From: Akkermansiaceae bacterium
GTDB taxonomy: Bacteria > Verrucomicrobiota > Verrucomicrobiia > Verrucomicrobiales > Akkermansiaceae
Direction of reading: 5' to 3'
DNA: 64,000 bases
NCBI GenBank assembly: GCA_017798145.1
Contig: CP059069.1
Location: forward strand, 4,139,226 to 4,203,225
Shown in pieces: positions 29,563 to 41,732 of this stretch (position 1 is its first letter; the number at the start of each line of letters is the position of its first letter). A program made the position numbers and the translations under genes. The notes beneath the pieces were generated by a model. That model was not told the DNA's origin. It worked only from the letters and a program-made list of their open reading frames with translations, and did not search any database.

Positions 29563-30255
29563 ATGGAAGACATCAATCTCCGCTACATCCTGACCCGCGC
29601 GGGCGGGGTCATCCTCGTGATCGTCGTCGGGCTCTATGCGCTCGGATACGTGAAAAAGCGCAACAAGCAGGCGGCCATCGTCGCGGAGCTGAAATCCCTC
29701 AGCAGCGACAGTTCGTTCTTCCGGCAGTTCTATGCGGAGGATGCCAGGAAATCGCTGGTCAAGGCTGTCGGCCTGATCGCGGAGGCGAACAACCTCGGCC
29801 TGCCGCCGGAAACCTCGATCAACCGCGGCCTCGGCATCGAGGAGAAATACTTCGCGATGGACGGCGACAAGGAGGCTTCCCCGGTCAAGGAAACCCTGGT
29901 CCGCGAAACCTTGCGCGCGAACTACGAGAACTTCCGCAAGCTCGGCTACGAAGCTGATTTCCATACCCTCGACATGATGAAGCAAGGCGATCTGCCGCCC
30001 GTCCGCACCGGCCCGCAGGCGGGCGCGAAGGCGGAGGTCGGGACGATTATCGACCCGGCACTCTCGCCCGGCCTCGACAAGGTGATGGCGAACCTTGAGA
30101 TCCGCCCGCCCAAGGAGAAAGGCCTGCCGCTCACGGATGTGGAGACCGCCACCGCCAAGCAGCTCGCCACAGCCCTGCGGGATGCGGGCATCATCGAGGA
30201 GGCTGCGGAAAAACGCATCATCGAAAGCCTGACTCCTCCCCCCCCCGGGCCATGA
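29563..30255 (+). CDS. Membrane-anchored hypothetical protein of the PilT operon
   Basis: 230 residues with one N-terminal helix (about 12-28, GGVILVIVVGLYALGYV), then a soluble, charged, mainly helical domain ending in a poly-proline tail (TPPPPGP). No known family. Tight spacing after pilT copy 2 (6 bp) and a 4-bp overlap with the esterase gene suggest a role tied to this operon; which one is unclear. Confidence 0.6.
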   Translation: MEDINLRYILTRAGGVILVIVVGLYALGYVKKRNKQAAIVAELKSLSSDSSFFRQFYAEDARKSLVKAVGLIAEANNLGLPPETSINRGLGIEEKYFAMDGDKEASPVKETLVRETLRANYENFRKLGYEADFHTLDMMKQGDLPPVRTGPQAGAKAEVGTIIDPALSPGLDKVMANLEIRPPKEKGLPLTDVETATAKQLATALRDAGIIEEAAEKRIIESLTPPPPGP

Positions 30256-31070
30256 GGATGGGCTTGCTGGCTGCCGGGGTTTTTCCGGTGCTCGTCTCCT
30301 GCATCCCGCTTCCCGGGATGCCGTCGTTTTCCGGGAACCTCAGGAAACGTGATGTGGTTTATGTCCCGCAGGATTGGGCGAAGCAGCTCAAGGGGGATCT
30401 TTACCGACCGGCACTTCCCGGAAAGCTTCCCGGAGTGCTGCTCATCCATGGCGATGGCCGGGTGTCGGAAGACGGGCGCTGGCAGATGGCCGGAATCGCG
30501 GAAAAACTCGCCGATCGCGGATATGTCGTTTTCAATATCACCTACCGCATGGCTCCTGACTGGGAGTATCCGGCCCCGCTGCTGGATGCGAAGCAGGCGC
30601 TGAATTGGATGAGGGATCACGCCGATGAATATGGGATGGATGGGGAACGCATCGGCGCGTACGGATATTCCGCCGGGGGCTACGTCGCGCTTCTGACGGC
30701 ATTTCGCGAAGATACGCGCATAGGTGCGGTTGTGGGGGGTGCATCACCTGTAGATCTAACATACTACGGGAACGGGAACCTGATCCGGGATTTCCTCGGC
30801 GGCTCACCTGGGGAGGTGCCGGAACGCTATCGCGAGGCCTCTCCGGTGGATCATGTGACAGCTAACAGCCCGCCGGTTTTCCTCTACCACGGGGAAAAGG
30901 ACACCTTGGTGAATCCCGACCATACGCTGGAAATGCTCGTGGAGCTGAAGAAACACAGGGTGCCGCACGAGGTGCATTGGATCCCCGCCAAGGGTCATAT
31001 CGCCGCGTTCCTCATGCCGGGCGGAGCTGTGGACGGGGCGATCGGCTTCCTGGATCGGCACCTGAAGTGA
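30252..31070 (+). CDS. Alpha/beta-hydrolase (esterase) lipoprotein
   Basis: 272 residues; ATG overlaps the previous stop by 4 bp. Lipobox VLVSC (Cys17). Hormone-sensitive-lipase-like motifs: oxyanion LLIHGDG (63-69), nucleophile Ser140 in GYSAGG, Asp217 in GEKDTLVNP and His249 in KGHIAAF, so the triad is complete. Likely esterase or deacetylase outside the cytoplasm; substrate unknown. Confidence 0.88.
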   Translation: MRMGLLAAGVFPVLVSCIPLPGMPSFSGNLRKRDVVYVPQDWAKQLKGDLYRPALPGKLPGVLLIHGDGRVSEDGRWQMAGIAEKLADRGYVVFNITYRMAPDWEYPAPLLDAKQALNWMRDHADEYGMDGERIGAYGYSAGGYVALLTAFREDTRIGAVVGGASPVDLTYYGNGNLIRDFLGGSPGEVPERYREASPVDHVTANSPPVFLYHGEKDTLVNPDHTLEMLVELKKHRVPHEVHWIPAKGHIAAFLMPGGAVDGAIGFLDRHLK

Positions 31071-31168
31071 GTCCGCCGTGCAGCAAGTTTTCACCCATCA
31101 TTCACGGAATTAGGCCATGCCCATTCGTCGTTGCCATGTTCAGGGGATTCCGCTTCACTGGCCGGATC

Positions 31169-31486
31169 ATGGAAACGACCAAGAAAAGGATTGTATCGAT
31201 ATCAGTGGTGCAGGCGGGTTTGGTGATCGGAGGGCTCTATGGGGTGCTGGCCTTGTTCTTTTCGGTGTTCCTTGTGATTTTCGGGCTGATCGCGATGGTT
31301 GCCGGTGCGGGATCGAATGACGCTGCGGCAGCGCTTGGGGGAGGGGTCGGCATGATCGTCATCGCCGTCATACTACCGATTGTTTACGGTGCCTTGGGAT
31401 TCGTTGCCGGGGTGATCATGGCCTTGGTTTACAACCTGATCGCCAAGATGACGGGAGGTCTTGAGATGACGGTCAAGCACGTGTAG
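31169..31486 (+). CDS. Small membrane protein, DUF3566-like
   Basis: 105 residues from the ATG at 31169 (METTKKRIVSIS). Two long hydrophobic regions (about 14-47 and 58-90) hold two to four helices, with the end KMTGGLEMTVKHV. The pattern VVQAGLVIGGLYGVLALFF and VYNLIAKMTGGLEM is similar to DUF3566 proteins. It ends just before a strong terminator shared with groEL. Confidence 0.65.
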   Translation: METTKKRIVSISVVQAGLVIGGLYGVLALFFSVFLVIFGLIAMVAGAGSNDAAAALGGGVGMIVIAVILPIVYGALGFVAGVIMALVYNLIAKMTGGLEMTVKHV

Positions 31487-31503
31487 CGAGGGATCGCGGC
31501 ACG

Positions 31504-31537
31504 AAAAAGCCGGGCAGGTTACCCTGACCGGCTTTTT
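31504..31537. terminator. Bidirectional terminator between DUF3566-like gene and groEL
   Basis: AAAAAGCCGG (31504-31513) pairs exactly with CCGGCTTTTT (31528-31537), giving a T5 run in both directions between converging genes. Confidence 0.85.
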
Positions 31538-31575
31538 GAGAGGGGCGGCGACCGAAGATCGCCGCCACCTTTGAA

Positions 31576-33336
<1,761 letters not shown>

Positions 33337-33627
33337 TTAGGCGACGATGCCGAGGATGTCGGACTCGGAGATGATGAGGACTTCGGCGCCGTCGAGCTTC
33401 ACTTCGGTGCCGCCGTATTTGGAGATGAGCACCTTGTCGCCGACCTTGACGGAGAAGGCGATGTCGTTGCCCTTTTCGTCCTTGCCGCCTGTTCCGAGGC
33501 TGAGGACTTCAGCTTCCTGCGGTTTTTCCTTCGCGGTGTCGGGAAGGACGATTCCGCCTGCGCTGATCGCGTCGGCTTCGAGGCGTTTTACGAGGACACG
33601 TTGTCCGAGTGGTTTGATGCTTGCCAT
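33337..33627 (-). CDS. groES: GroES (Cpn10) co-chaperonin
   Basis: 96 residues from the ATG at 33627 (MASIKPLGQRVLVKR), the standard N-terminus. The mobile loop (SAGGIVLPDTAKEKP) and the EVLIISESDILGIV end are conserved. The 114-bp gap to groEL is unusually long for this operon. Confidence 0.97.
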   Translation of the reverse strand: MASIKPLGQRVLVKRLEADAISAGGIVLPDTAKEKPQEAEVLSLGTGGKDEKGNDIAFSVKVGDKVLISKYGGTEVKLDGAEVLIISESDILGIVA

Positions 33628-33669
33628 GTTTTTCGTTTGGTTTGTTGGTTGCTTGTTTGGTTTGAGAAG

Positions 33670-33694
33670 CCACGCCCACACATGGTGGGAGTGG
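33670..33694 (-). repeat. Hairpin between dnaK and groES
   Basis: CCACGCCCAC (33670-33679) and GTGGGAGTGG (33685-33694) pair with one mismatch around a 5-base loop. It lies in the 76-bp dnaK-groES gap and lacks a T-run, so it may be an RNA stability or processing structure instead of a terminator. Confidence 0.5.
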
Positions 33695-33703
33695 AAATTT
33701 TAG

Positions 33704-35686
<1,983 letters not shown>

Positions 35687-35766
35687 TTAAGTCTTGGTAT
35701 TCAGCGGTTTGTGGCAATTGGGCGGTTTTGCGGGCGTAGAGGATAGGGACAGGATGGCGCGACTTG

Positions 35767-35794
35767 ATGGGGCATTATGTCGCAGTGCGACAAG
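35767..35794 (-). promoter_or_regulatory. Candidate heat-shock promoter of dnaK with internal inverted repeat
   Basis: On the minus strand, CTTGTCG (35794-35788) and CCCCAT (35772-35767) are 15 bp apart, resembling the sigma32 pattern CTTGAAA/CCCCAT. Between and overlapping them lies the perfect palindrome GTCGCA-G-TGCGAC (35779-35791). It is 147 bp upstream of dnaK. No CIRCE element is visible. Confidence 0.4.
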
Positions 35795-35845
35795 GGGGTG
35801 GCATTTCCTTTGACAGTCCGGATGCGCTCACGAAGATATTCACCT

Positions 35846-36553
35846 ATGAATAGAGTGATCGTTGCCTTGTCCCTCGCATGTCTTGTTTCCGTGGCGACCG
35901 CGGAGCCCCCAATGAATGTTTTGAGTGATGCCGAGAAGGAGGCTGGGTGGGTGCTGCTTTTCGATGGTGAGGATGCTTCGGAGCATTTCCGTGGCTACAG
36001 GAAGGATGTATTGCCCGCCGCATGGACGGTGGAGGGCGGCGAGTTTTCCCAGAAGGGCAGGGGAGGGGATGTCATCACCAGGGAGAAGTATGAGAGCTTT
36101 GAGTTATCCATCGACTGGAAGATCGGGGAAAAAGGGAACTCCGGGATCATGTTCAAGGTGCTGGAGACCGACGGCCCGCCCTACAAGACGGGGCCGGAGG
36201 CGCAGATCCAGGATAATGCGATGGGAAGCGATCCACAGAAATCCGGCTGGATGTACGGGCTTTATGCGGCGGATAAGGATACGACGAAGCCAGTGGGGGA
36301 GTGGAACAGCTTTGTCCTGAAATGCCAGAAAACGCCTGCCGGGACTTACAAGTGCGAGCACTGGATGAACGGCGAGAAATACGTTGAGTATGAGATCGGA
36401 TCGGATGACTGGAAGGCGAAAGTGGCGGCATCGAAATTCGCTAAGTGGGAGGGATTTGGAACGGCGGATGCGGGTCATATCTGTTTGCAGGATCACGGGA
36501 ATCCGGTTTCTTTCCGGAATATCAAGATCAGGGTGCTGGAGCCTCTGAAGTAG
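35846..36553 (+). CDS. Exported DUF1080 (3-keto-disaccharide hydrolase-like) protein
   Basis: 235 residues from the ATG at 35846. Signal peptide about 1-19 (VSVATAEPP). The DUF1080 domain fills the rest: the WVLLFDGEDASEHFRG opening, SFELSIDWKIGEKGNSGIMF, GPEAQIQDN, and the closing ICLQDHGNPVSFRNIKIRVL. DUF1080 has a concanavalin-like fold and is very abundant in Planctomycetes and Verrucomicrobia; some members hydrolyse 3-keto-glycosides. Catalysis here is not proven by sequence. Confidence 0.9.
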   Translation: MNRVIVALSLACLVSVATAEPPMNVLSDAEKEAGWVLLFDGEDASEHFRGYRKDVLPAAWTVEGGEFSQKGRGGDVITREKYESFELSIDWKIGEKGNSGIMFKVLETDGPPYKTGPEAQIQDNAMGSDPQKSGWMYGLYAADKDTTKPVGEWNSFVLKCQKTPAGTYKCEHWMNGEKYVEYEIGSDDWKAKVAASKFAKWEGFGTADAGHICLQDHGNPVSFRNIKIRVLEPLK

Positions 36554-36592
36554 CGGACTTGCCATGCGGGATTCGGGATTTAGTTTTAGCCC

Positions 36593-37201
36593 ATGGATAC
36601 GTTACCCATGGAAACCCCGCTCCCGGCAAAGAAAGGCAGGCCATCCTGCCTGCTAATCGCAGCCATCGTCTTTGTGCTGCTGATTGTCTCGGTGGCCGGT
36701 GCGTATTTTTGGTACAATCGCCCGATCAAGCCCGTGGAGCTGAGCGCGCAGGAAACGCAGGCGCTGGAGCAGAAGATTGAGAGCATGGAGGCGGCTCCAG
36801 ACGAGCCGGACTATCAGCCGGGCTCCAAGGAAATCGTCATCACCGAGCGCGAGCTGAACGGGCTGCTGGCGCAGAACACGGATCTGGGTGATAAGCTGAA
36901 ATTCACCCTGGCGACTGATGAGATCCACGCCCGGATCGAGACCGACCTGGATGAGGGGATGCCGGTGGTCGGCGGGAAAAAGCTGAAGGCGAAGGCAAGG
37001 TTCCTGGTTGGCGATGCGGACGGGAAGCCCTCGCTCATGCTCGATGACCTGACGGTCTGGGGCGCATCGCTTCCGAACGATTGGCTCGGGGGCATGAAGG
37101 GCAAGGATCTGCTGGCCGAGCTTTTCGGAGGCGGGAAAATCAGCGGGATCGAGGAACTGCGGATCGAGCGGGGGCGGCTGGTGATCAGGCTGGCGGAGTG
37201 A
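36593..37201 (+). CDS. Membrane-anchored hypothetical protein (DUF2140-like pattern)
   Basis: 202 residues; ATG 36593, with an in-frame ATG at 36608. One N-terminal helix (about 20-41), then an extracytoplasmic beta-rich domain containing VITERELNGLLAQN, similar in pattern to DUF2140/DUF2993-type lipid-binding proteins, though this is a loose resemblance. Its last 17 bp overlap the converging aminotransferase gene. Confidence 0.6.
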   Translation: MDTLPMETPLPAKKGRPSCLLIAAIVFVLLIVSVAGAYFWYNRPIKPVELSAQETQALEQKIESMEAAPDEPDYQPGSKEIVITERELNGLLAQNTDLGDKLKFTLATDEIHARIETDLDEGMPVVGGKKLKAKARFLVGDADGKPSLMLDDLTVWGASLPNDWLGGMKGKDLLAELFGGGKISGIEELRIERGRLVIRLAE

Positions 37202-38456
37202 TTTTCCCCACCTCCTCCGCGATGATGCTGAGGCCGTCGCGGACAGTTGCTTCATCCATCGCGAAGGAGACCCGGAGGCACTCGTTGCGGTGCGGCCACT
37301 CCCCGTCGCCGCAGCCGAAGAAGAAATGCTCGCCCGGGATGACGAGCACCTGCCTCGCCTTGAGCCTGGAATAGAGTTCCGCGGAGGTGATGGGCAGTCC
37401 CGGGAACCAGAGCCAGAGGAAGAGCGCGCCTTCGCTGCGGTGCATGTGCCATGGGAAACGCGTGCCGAAGATTTCCCGTGCGGCAGCCTGGGCAACGGCG
37501 GATTTCTGTTTGTAGAACGGCTGGATGACCTCGCGGCTGAGGCGCAGGATTTCCCCGGAGCTGATGAGCGGCAGGGTGATCTGCTGGCCTATGCTCGGGT
37601 TGGCGAGGCCGGTGATGGCGGTCATTGAGGAGATCGCGCGGATGATCTCCGGGGCTGCGACCACGATGCCCGTACGGGTGCCGGGTAGGCCGAGTTTTGA
37701 TAGGCTCAGGGTCAGGATGATGTGCCCGTCCCAGATCGGCTTTGCCTCGGTGAAGATAATCCCCGGAAACGGGGCGCCGTAGGCGTTGTCGATGATGAGC
37801 GGGATGCCCTTTTGCCTGGCGATTTCCGAAAGATGTTTCACCTCATCATCCGTCAAAACGTTGCCAGTGGGGTTGGTGGGGCGGGATACGCAGATGGCAG
37901 CCACATCGTCGGCGACCTCCATGTTCCCGAAGTCGATGTGGTATTTGAATTCGTTGGCTCCGGTGTGCTCGATCTCCGGGCGGAAGGAACGGAACATTTC
38001 CGGATCGAGTCCCTGGGCGGCGTAGCCGATGTATTCCGGGACCAAGGGGAAGAGGATCTTGCGCTTTGACCCGTCCGGCATGTCGCCGGCGAGGAGGTTG
38101 AAGAGGTAGAAAAACGCGGTTTGCCCGCCGCTGGTGATGGCGATGTTTTTTTCCCAGACATCCCAGCCGAAGGAATCGCGGAGCAGATCCGCGATGGCCT
38201 GGATGAAGGCGGGGTTGCCCTGCGGAGCATCGTAGGTGGTGAGCATCTTCCGAGAATCCACTTCGCTCTCGGAAATTTCGCGCAGCCGCTGTTGCCAGAT
38301 TGCGTTGATTTCCGCGATCTGGGCAGGCTGCCCGCCACCCAGCATTTTCAGGTCGGGGCCTGCGCTCGCGAGGGCGTGGCCGAGGTCGTCCATCAGGTCG
38401 CCGATGCCGCTGCCGCCCGCCAGGCCTTGGCCGATCTTGGAGAAGGTGAAATCCAT
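37185..38456 (-). CDS. avtA: Valine-pyruvate transaminase-like aminotransferase
   Basis: 423 residues from the ATG at 38456 (MDFTFSKIGQGLAGG), which has AGGA 8 bases upstream; an ATG 9 bp earlier is also in frame. Fold-type I PLP enzyme: TSGGQTAFFYL for phosphate contact, RPTNPTGN, DNAYGAPFP with the PLP-pairing Asp, and Schiff-base Lys in SLSKLGLPGTRTG. The N-terminal motif and GGGQPA match AvtA, which moves the amino group from valine to pyruvate. Convergent overlap of 17 bp with the upstream plus-strand gene. Confidence 0.85.
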   Translation of the reverse strand: MDFTFSKIGQGLAGGSGIGDLMDDLGHALASAGPDLKMLGGGQPAQIAEINAIWQQRLREISESEVDSRKMLTTYDAPQGNPAFIQAIADLLRDSFGWDVWEKNIAITSGGQTAFFYLFNLLAGDMPDGSKRKILFPLVPEYIGYAAQGLDPEMFRSFRPEIEHTGANEFKYHIDFGNMEVADDVAAICVSRPTNPTGNVLTDDEVKHLSEIARQKGIPLIIDNAYGAPFPGIIFTEAKPIWDGHIILTLSLSKLGLPGTRTGIVVAAPEIIRAISSMTAITGLANPSIGQQITLPLISSGEILRLSREVIQPFYKQKSAVAQAAAREIFGTRFPWHMHRSEGALFLWLWFPGLPITSAELYSRLKARQVLVIPGEHFFFGCGDGEWPHRNECLRVSFAMDEATVRDGLSIIAEEVGKITPPA

Positions 38457-38569
38457 CGGAGCCATCCTAGTGCCAAGTGCGGCGGATTGGAATGCGAATT
38501 AGCCTGACTCATCAATTTAGCGCTGCATTTTTGCTGGTTCGGATGCCTGTGGCATGTAGAAAAAGCAAA

Positions 38570-39919
38570 ATGAAAAAAGATGCTCTTAGGCTGGGTGCCA
38601 TGCTGGCGGTGCTGGTGGCAAACTGCATGGCCGGGGAGGTGCGGGATTGGACGAGCAAGGATGGGCGCACGATCAGGGGCGAACTCATCGGGCTGAATGC
38701 GGACGGCGTGAAGCTGAAGCTGGCAGGCGGAAAGGTGGTGGATGTGCCATACGGGATGCTCTCCGCTCAGGATGCCGCCCATGCACAGGAAGCAGGTGCG
38801 GAGATCATTCCGGATTGGAATGGCTGGCCCAAGGAACTGCGGATGAATCTCAGTGATGTCAGGATCACCGTGGATGAGGAGCGGTCCAAGAACGGCCTGA
38901 CATATTACCTGACGGAGCATTTCGAGCTGAAATCCGAGGTGGAGCTCGGCTCCCAGGTGCGGCTGGATGTGGGGCGCATCTTCGAGCTTACCCACCGGCT
39001 GATGCAGGCCTCGCCGTGGGGCATCATGGCCAGCCCCGATGGCGGGCGTTTCAAGGCCGAGCTTTACAAGACGCGCCAGAGCTACGTCGCGGCCGGAGCG
39101 CCGACGTGGTCGGGTGGCGTTTACATGGGCGACAGGAAAGTTTTCATGGTTCCCGTCGAGTCGCTGGGTTTGACGGATTCGAAGAGCGGCTACCGGCGCA
39201 ACGAGGATTTTTCGCTGGATACGGTGGTGCATGAAATCACCCATATGCTGATGGCCGATGCACTCCAATATCTTCCCATCGCGGTTACGGAGGGCATCGC
39301 GGAATACATCAGCCACATCCCCTTGAGCCTTGGCGCGTTCAAGCCGCCCAGTGTCCTGGGGAAAATCAAGGATGCTTCCAAAAGGAGAAAGCCATTGGCG
39401 TTTGAGACGCTTCTCGGGATGACCGCCAGCCAGTGGGCGGGGACAAAGCCGGTGCCGAGGGCGCCGGGCGGCACCGGCCCATCGCAGCAGCCGGTCGATC
39501 CCCATTCAAAGTCCGAGCAGTACCATGGCAGCCTTCTCCTCGCCTATCACCTGATGCATGGCCTTGATGGGGGGGAGCCTCACAGGCTGCGGAAGCTCGT
39601 TTACAGGGCACATGCGAAGGCGAAAAAGCGTGAGGCCCAGTTCAGGCAATACGACGACGATTTTGCGGTTTACGAGAAGGCCATCGCGGAGTTCATGAAG
39701 CTTCCCGGGGTGAAGGATATGGGAGAGGAAGGTTTCACCTATCCGGCGGATCTGACTCCGCCTGAAGCCCCTGAATTGCCCTTCGGTGAGGAGACCGATG
39801 AGGAAATGGAACTTTGGGATATGGATGTGATTTTCTCAGGAGAAAGCCCGGCTGCGTTCGCGAGGGAGATGGCCGAGAAGCTGGAGGCCGCGGGAATCAG
39901 CCTGCATGCGGGATTGTAG
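38570..39919 (+). CDS. Exported zinc metallopeptidase (gluzincin) with SHD1-like domain
   Basis: 449 residues from the ATG at 38570. Signal peptide about 1-21 (NCMAGEV). Residues about 25-70 form an SHD1-like domain (RDWTSKDGRTIRGELIGL), also seen in the thioredoxin at 56.7 kb. The peptidase part has HEITH (221-225) and a downstream Glu in EGIAEY (245), the HExxH-E pattern of peptidase MA gluzincins. The acidic C-terminus is unusual. Substrate unknown. Confidence 0.8.
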   Translation: MKKDALRLGAMLAVLVANCMAGEVRDWTSKDGRTIRGELIGLNADGVKLKLAGGKVVDVPYGMLSAQDAAHAQEAGAEIIPDWNGWPKELRMNLSDVRITVDEERSKNGLTYYLTEHFELKSEVELGSQVRLDVGRIFELTHRLMQASPWGIMASPDGGRFKAELYKTRQSYVAAGAPTWSGGVYMGDRKVFMVPVESLGLTDSKSGYRRNEDFSLDTVVHEITHMLMADALQYLPIAVTEGIAEYISHIPLSLGAFKPPSVLGKIKDASKRRKPLAFETLLGMTASQWAGTKPVPRAPGGTGPSQQPVDPHSKSEQYHGSLLLAYHLMHGLDGGEPHRLRKLVYRAHAKAKKREAQFRQYDDDFAVYEKAIAEFMKLPGVKDMGEEGFTYPADLTPPEAPELPFGEETDEEMELWDMDVIFSGESPAAFAREMAEKLEAAGISLHAGL

Positions 39920-39976
39920 CCTTGCCATCGCGCCGCGCTTGCAAACCGCCTCCACTCCCGGCAGCTTCGCCTGGCT

Positions 39977-41131
39977 ATGGGATTTGATTTCGATACGGTG
40001 ATCGCGAGGCAAGGGACGGGCTGCATCAAGTACGACCGCAGGCCGGAGCTCGATCCGTTCTGGGTGGCGGACATGGATTTCGCATCGGCTCCGGCGATCC
40101 TAAATGCCCTGCACAGGCGGGTGGATCATGGTGTGTTCGGATATGCGCAGGCACATCCCGGCCTGGTGGATGCGGTGCGCGCCTACCTGGAAACCCGCAG
40201 GCAGGTCTCCCTTGACGAGGATCACCTGATCCACCTTGGGGGCTTGGTTCCGGCTCTTTCCCTTGCCGCCCGGGCGTTCTGTGGAAGCGGCGATGAGGTG
40301 ATGACCTGCATCCCGGTCTATTATCCGTTCCTCAATGTGCACAAGGATGCGGGCGCGCGGCTGCTGACGGTGGATCATGTTTTCGAAAACGGGCGCTGGG
40401 TGTTCGACTGGGCGAGGATGGAGTCCTCGGTAACCGATAGGACAAAGGTTTTCCTGCTTTGCAATCCACAGAATCCGCTCGGCCGAGTATTCACCGAGGA
40501 GGAGATCGTACGAGTTGCCGAATTTTGCGAAAGGCACGGGCTGGTTCTGGTTTCGGATGAAATCCACTGCGATCTGATTCTCGACGAGGCGACCACCCCG
40601 CATTTCTCTGCGCTCCAGCTCCCGGAAAATCTCGCCAAGCGCACCATCACCCTGCTTTCCCCGAGCAAGACCTGGAACATCGCCGGGTTGGGCTATGCCT
40701 TTGCGATCATCCCCGACGACTCGGTGAGGAGGAAATTTTCCGCCGCGAAAGGCCATACTCTTGCCGAGATCAACGCGCTCTCCTATCACGCCGCTGAGGC
40801 CGCCTACAAGGATGCCGAGCCGTGGAGGAGGGAACTCATCGGCTACCTCAAGGCCAACCGCGACGAGCTTGTCAGGTTCATCACCGAGGAGTGCGATGGG
40901 CTCTCCATCATCGCCCCGGAAGCGACCTACCTCGCATGGATCGACGCACGCCAGCTGGGTGTGGAACATCCTGCGAGTTTTTTCGAGAAGGAAGCCGGAT
41001 TGTTCCTCTCCGACGGAGCGGCCTTCGGCTGGTCGGGATACGTGCGCTTCAACTTCGCCTGCCCGAGGCAACGGATGCTGGAGGGGCTTGGGAAAATGAA
41101 AGCCGCGATCGGGAAAATTTCCCCTGGGTAG
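39977..41131 (+). CDS. MalY/PatB-like cystathionine beta-lyase/aminotransferase
   Basis: 384 residues. PLP fold-type I enzyme of the MalY/PatB group: starts with FDFDTVIARQGTGCIKYD, has PFWVADMDFASAP, DEIHCDLI, and the PLP lysine Lys231 in LSPSKTWNIAGLG. These enzymes cleave C-S bonds of cystathionine or related amino acids to pyruvate, ammonia and thiol. The next gene, a GNAT, lies 76 bp downstream. Confidence 0.92.
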   Translation: MGFDFDTVIARQGTGCIKYDRRPELDPFWVADMDFASAPAILNALHRRVDHGVFGYAQAHPGLVDAVRAYLETRRQVSLDEDHLIHLGGLVPALSLAARAFCGSGDEVMTCIPVYYPFLNVHKDAGARLLTVDHVFENGRWVFDWARMESSVTDRTKVFLLCNPQNPLGRVFTEEEIVRVAEFCERHGLVLVSDEIHCDLILDEATTPHFSALQLPENLAKRTITLLSPSKTWNIAGLGYAFAIIPDDSVRRKFSAAKGHTLAEINALSYHAAEAAYKDAEPWRRELIGYLKANRDELVRFITEECDGLSIIAPEATYLAWIDARQLGVEHPASFFEKEAGLFLSDGAAFGWSGYVRFNFACPRQRMLEGLGKMKAAIGKISPG

Positions 41132-41207
41132 GGCTGGGCGGACCACCGACTCCGGTCGTGCCGGAAAAAGTCCTGTATTTTTTGGATGCGCATCCCACAC
41201 TGGGGGC

Positions 41208-41720
41208 ATGGATCTGGCTGCGACTTCGGAGGAGCTCTTGCACGAGGGCGCGCAGGTTGATGAGGATGCGCCGAGGGTGGAGATGGCCACCATGGATGAC
41301 CTGCCGGCCTTGACCGAGCTGGTGATGGAGCTTTTCTCCATGTCTGACGGTGATTTCCAGCCCGACCGCGAGGTGCAGGAACGCGGGCTGCGGCTGATCC
41401 TTGAGCAGCCGAGCCGGGGGCGAATCGCCGTGGTGAGGAACAACGACCAGATCTTCGGCATGGTGAACATGCTGTTCACGATCTCAACCGCGCGCGGCGG
41501 CTTCGTGATCCTGATGGAGGATGTGGTGATTCATCCGCATCACCGTGGACAGGGCTACGGCACCATGCTGCTCGACCACGTGGTCGAGTATGCGAAGCAG
41601 AAGGACTTCCTCCGCATCACTCTCCTGACAGACAAGATCAGCGCCGAGAGCCAGGAATTCTTCAGGAAACAGGGCTTCGAATACTCGAACATGATCCCGA
41701 TGCGGCGGCTGATCGGGTGA
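41208..41720 (+). CDS. GNAT-family N-acetyltransferase
   Basis: 170 residues. Residues about 24-170 are a GNAT domain with the acetyl-CoA motif VVIHPHHRGQGYGTMLL (about 106-122) and the terminal FFRKQGFEYSN. An N-terminal stretch of about 20 acidic residues precedes it. Acetyl acceptor unknown. The gene ends 12 bp before the converging Calx-beta protein gene. Confidence 0.88.
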   Translation: MDLAATSEELLHEGAQVDEDAPRVEMATMDDLPALTELVMELFSMSDGDFQPDREVQERGLRLILEQPSRGRIAVVRNNDQIFGMVNMLFTISTARGGFVILMEDVVIHPHHRGQGYGTMLLDHVVEYAKQKDFLRITLLTDKISAESQEFFRKQGFEYSNMIPMRRLIG

Positions 41721-41732
41721 CTTGCCGGTATA

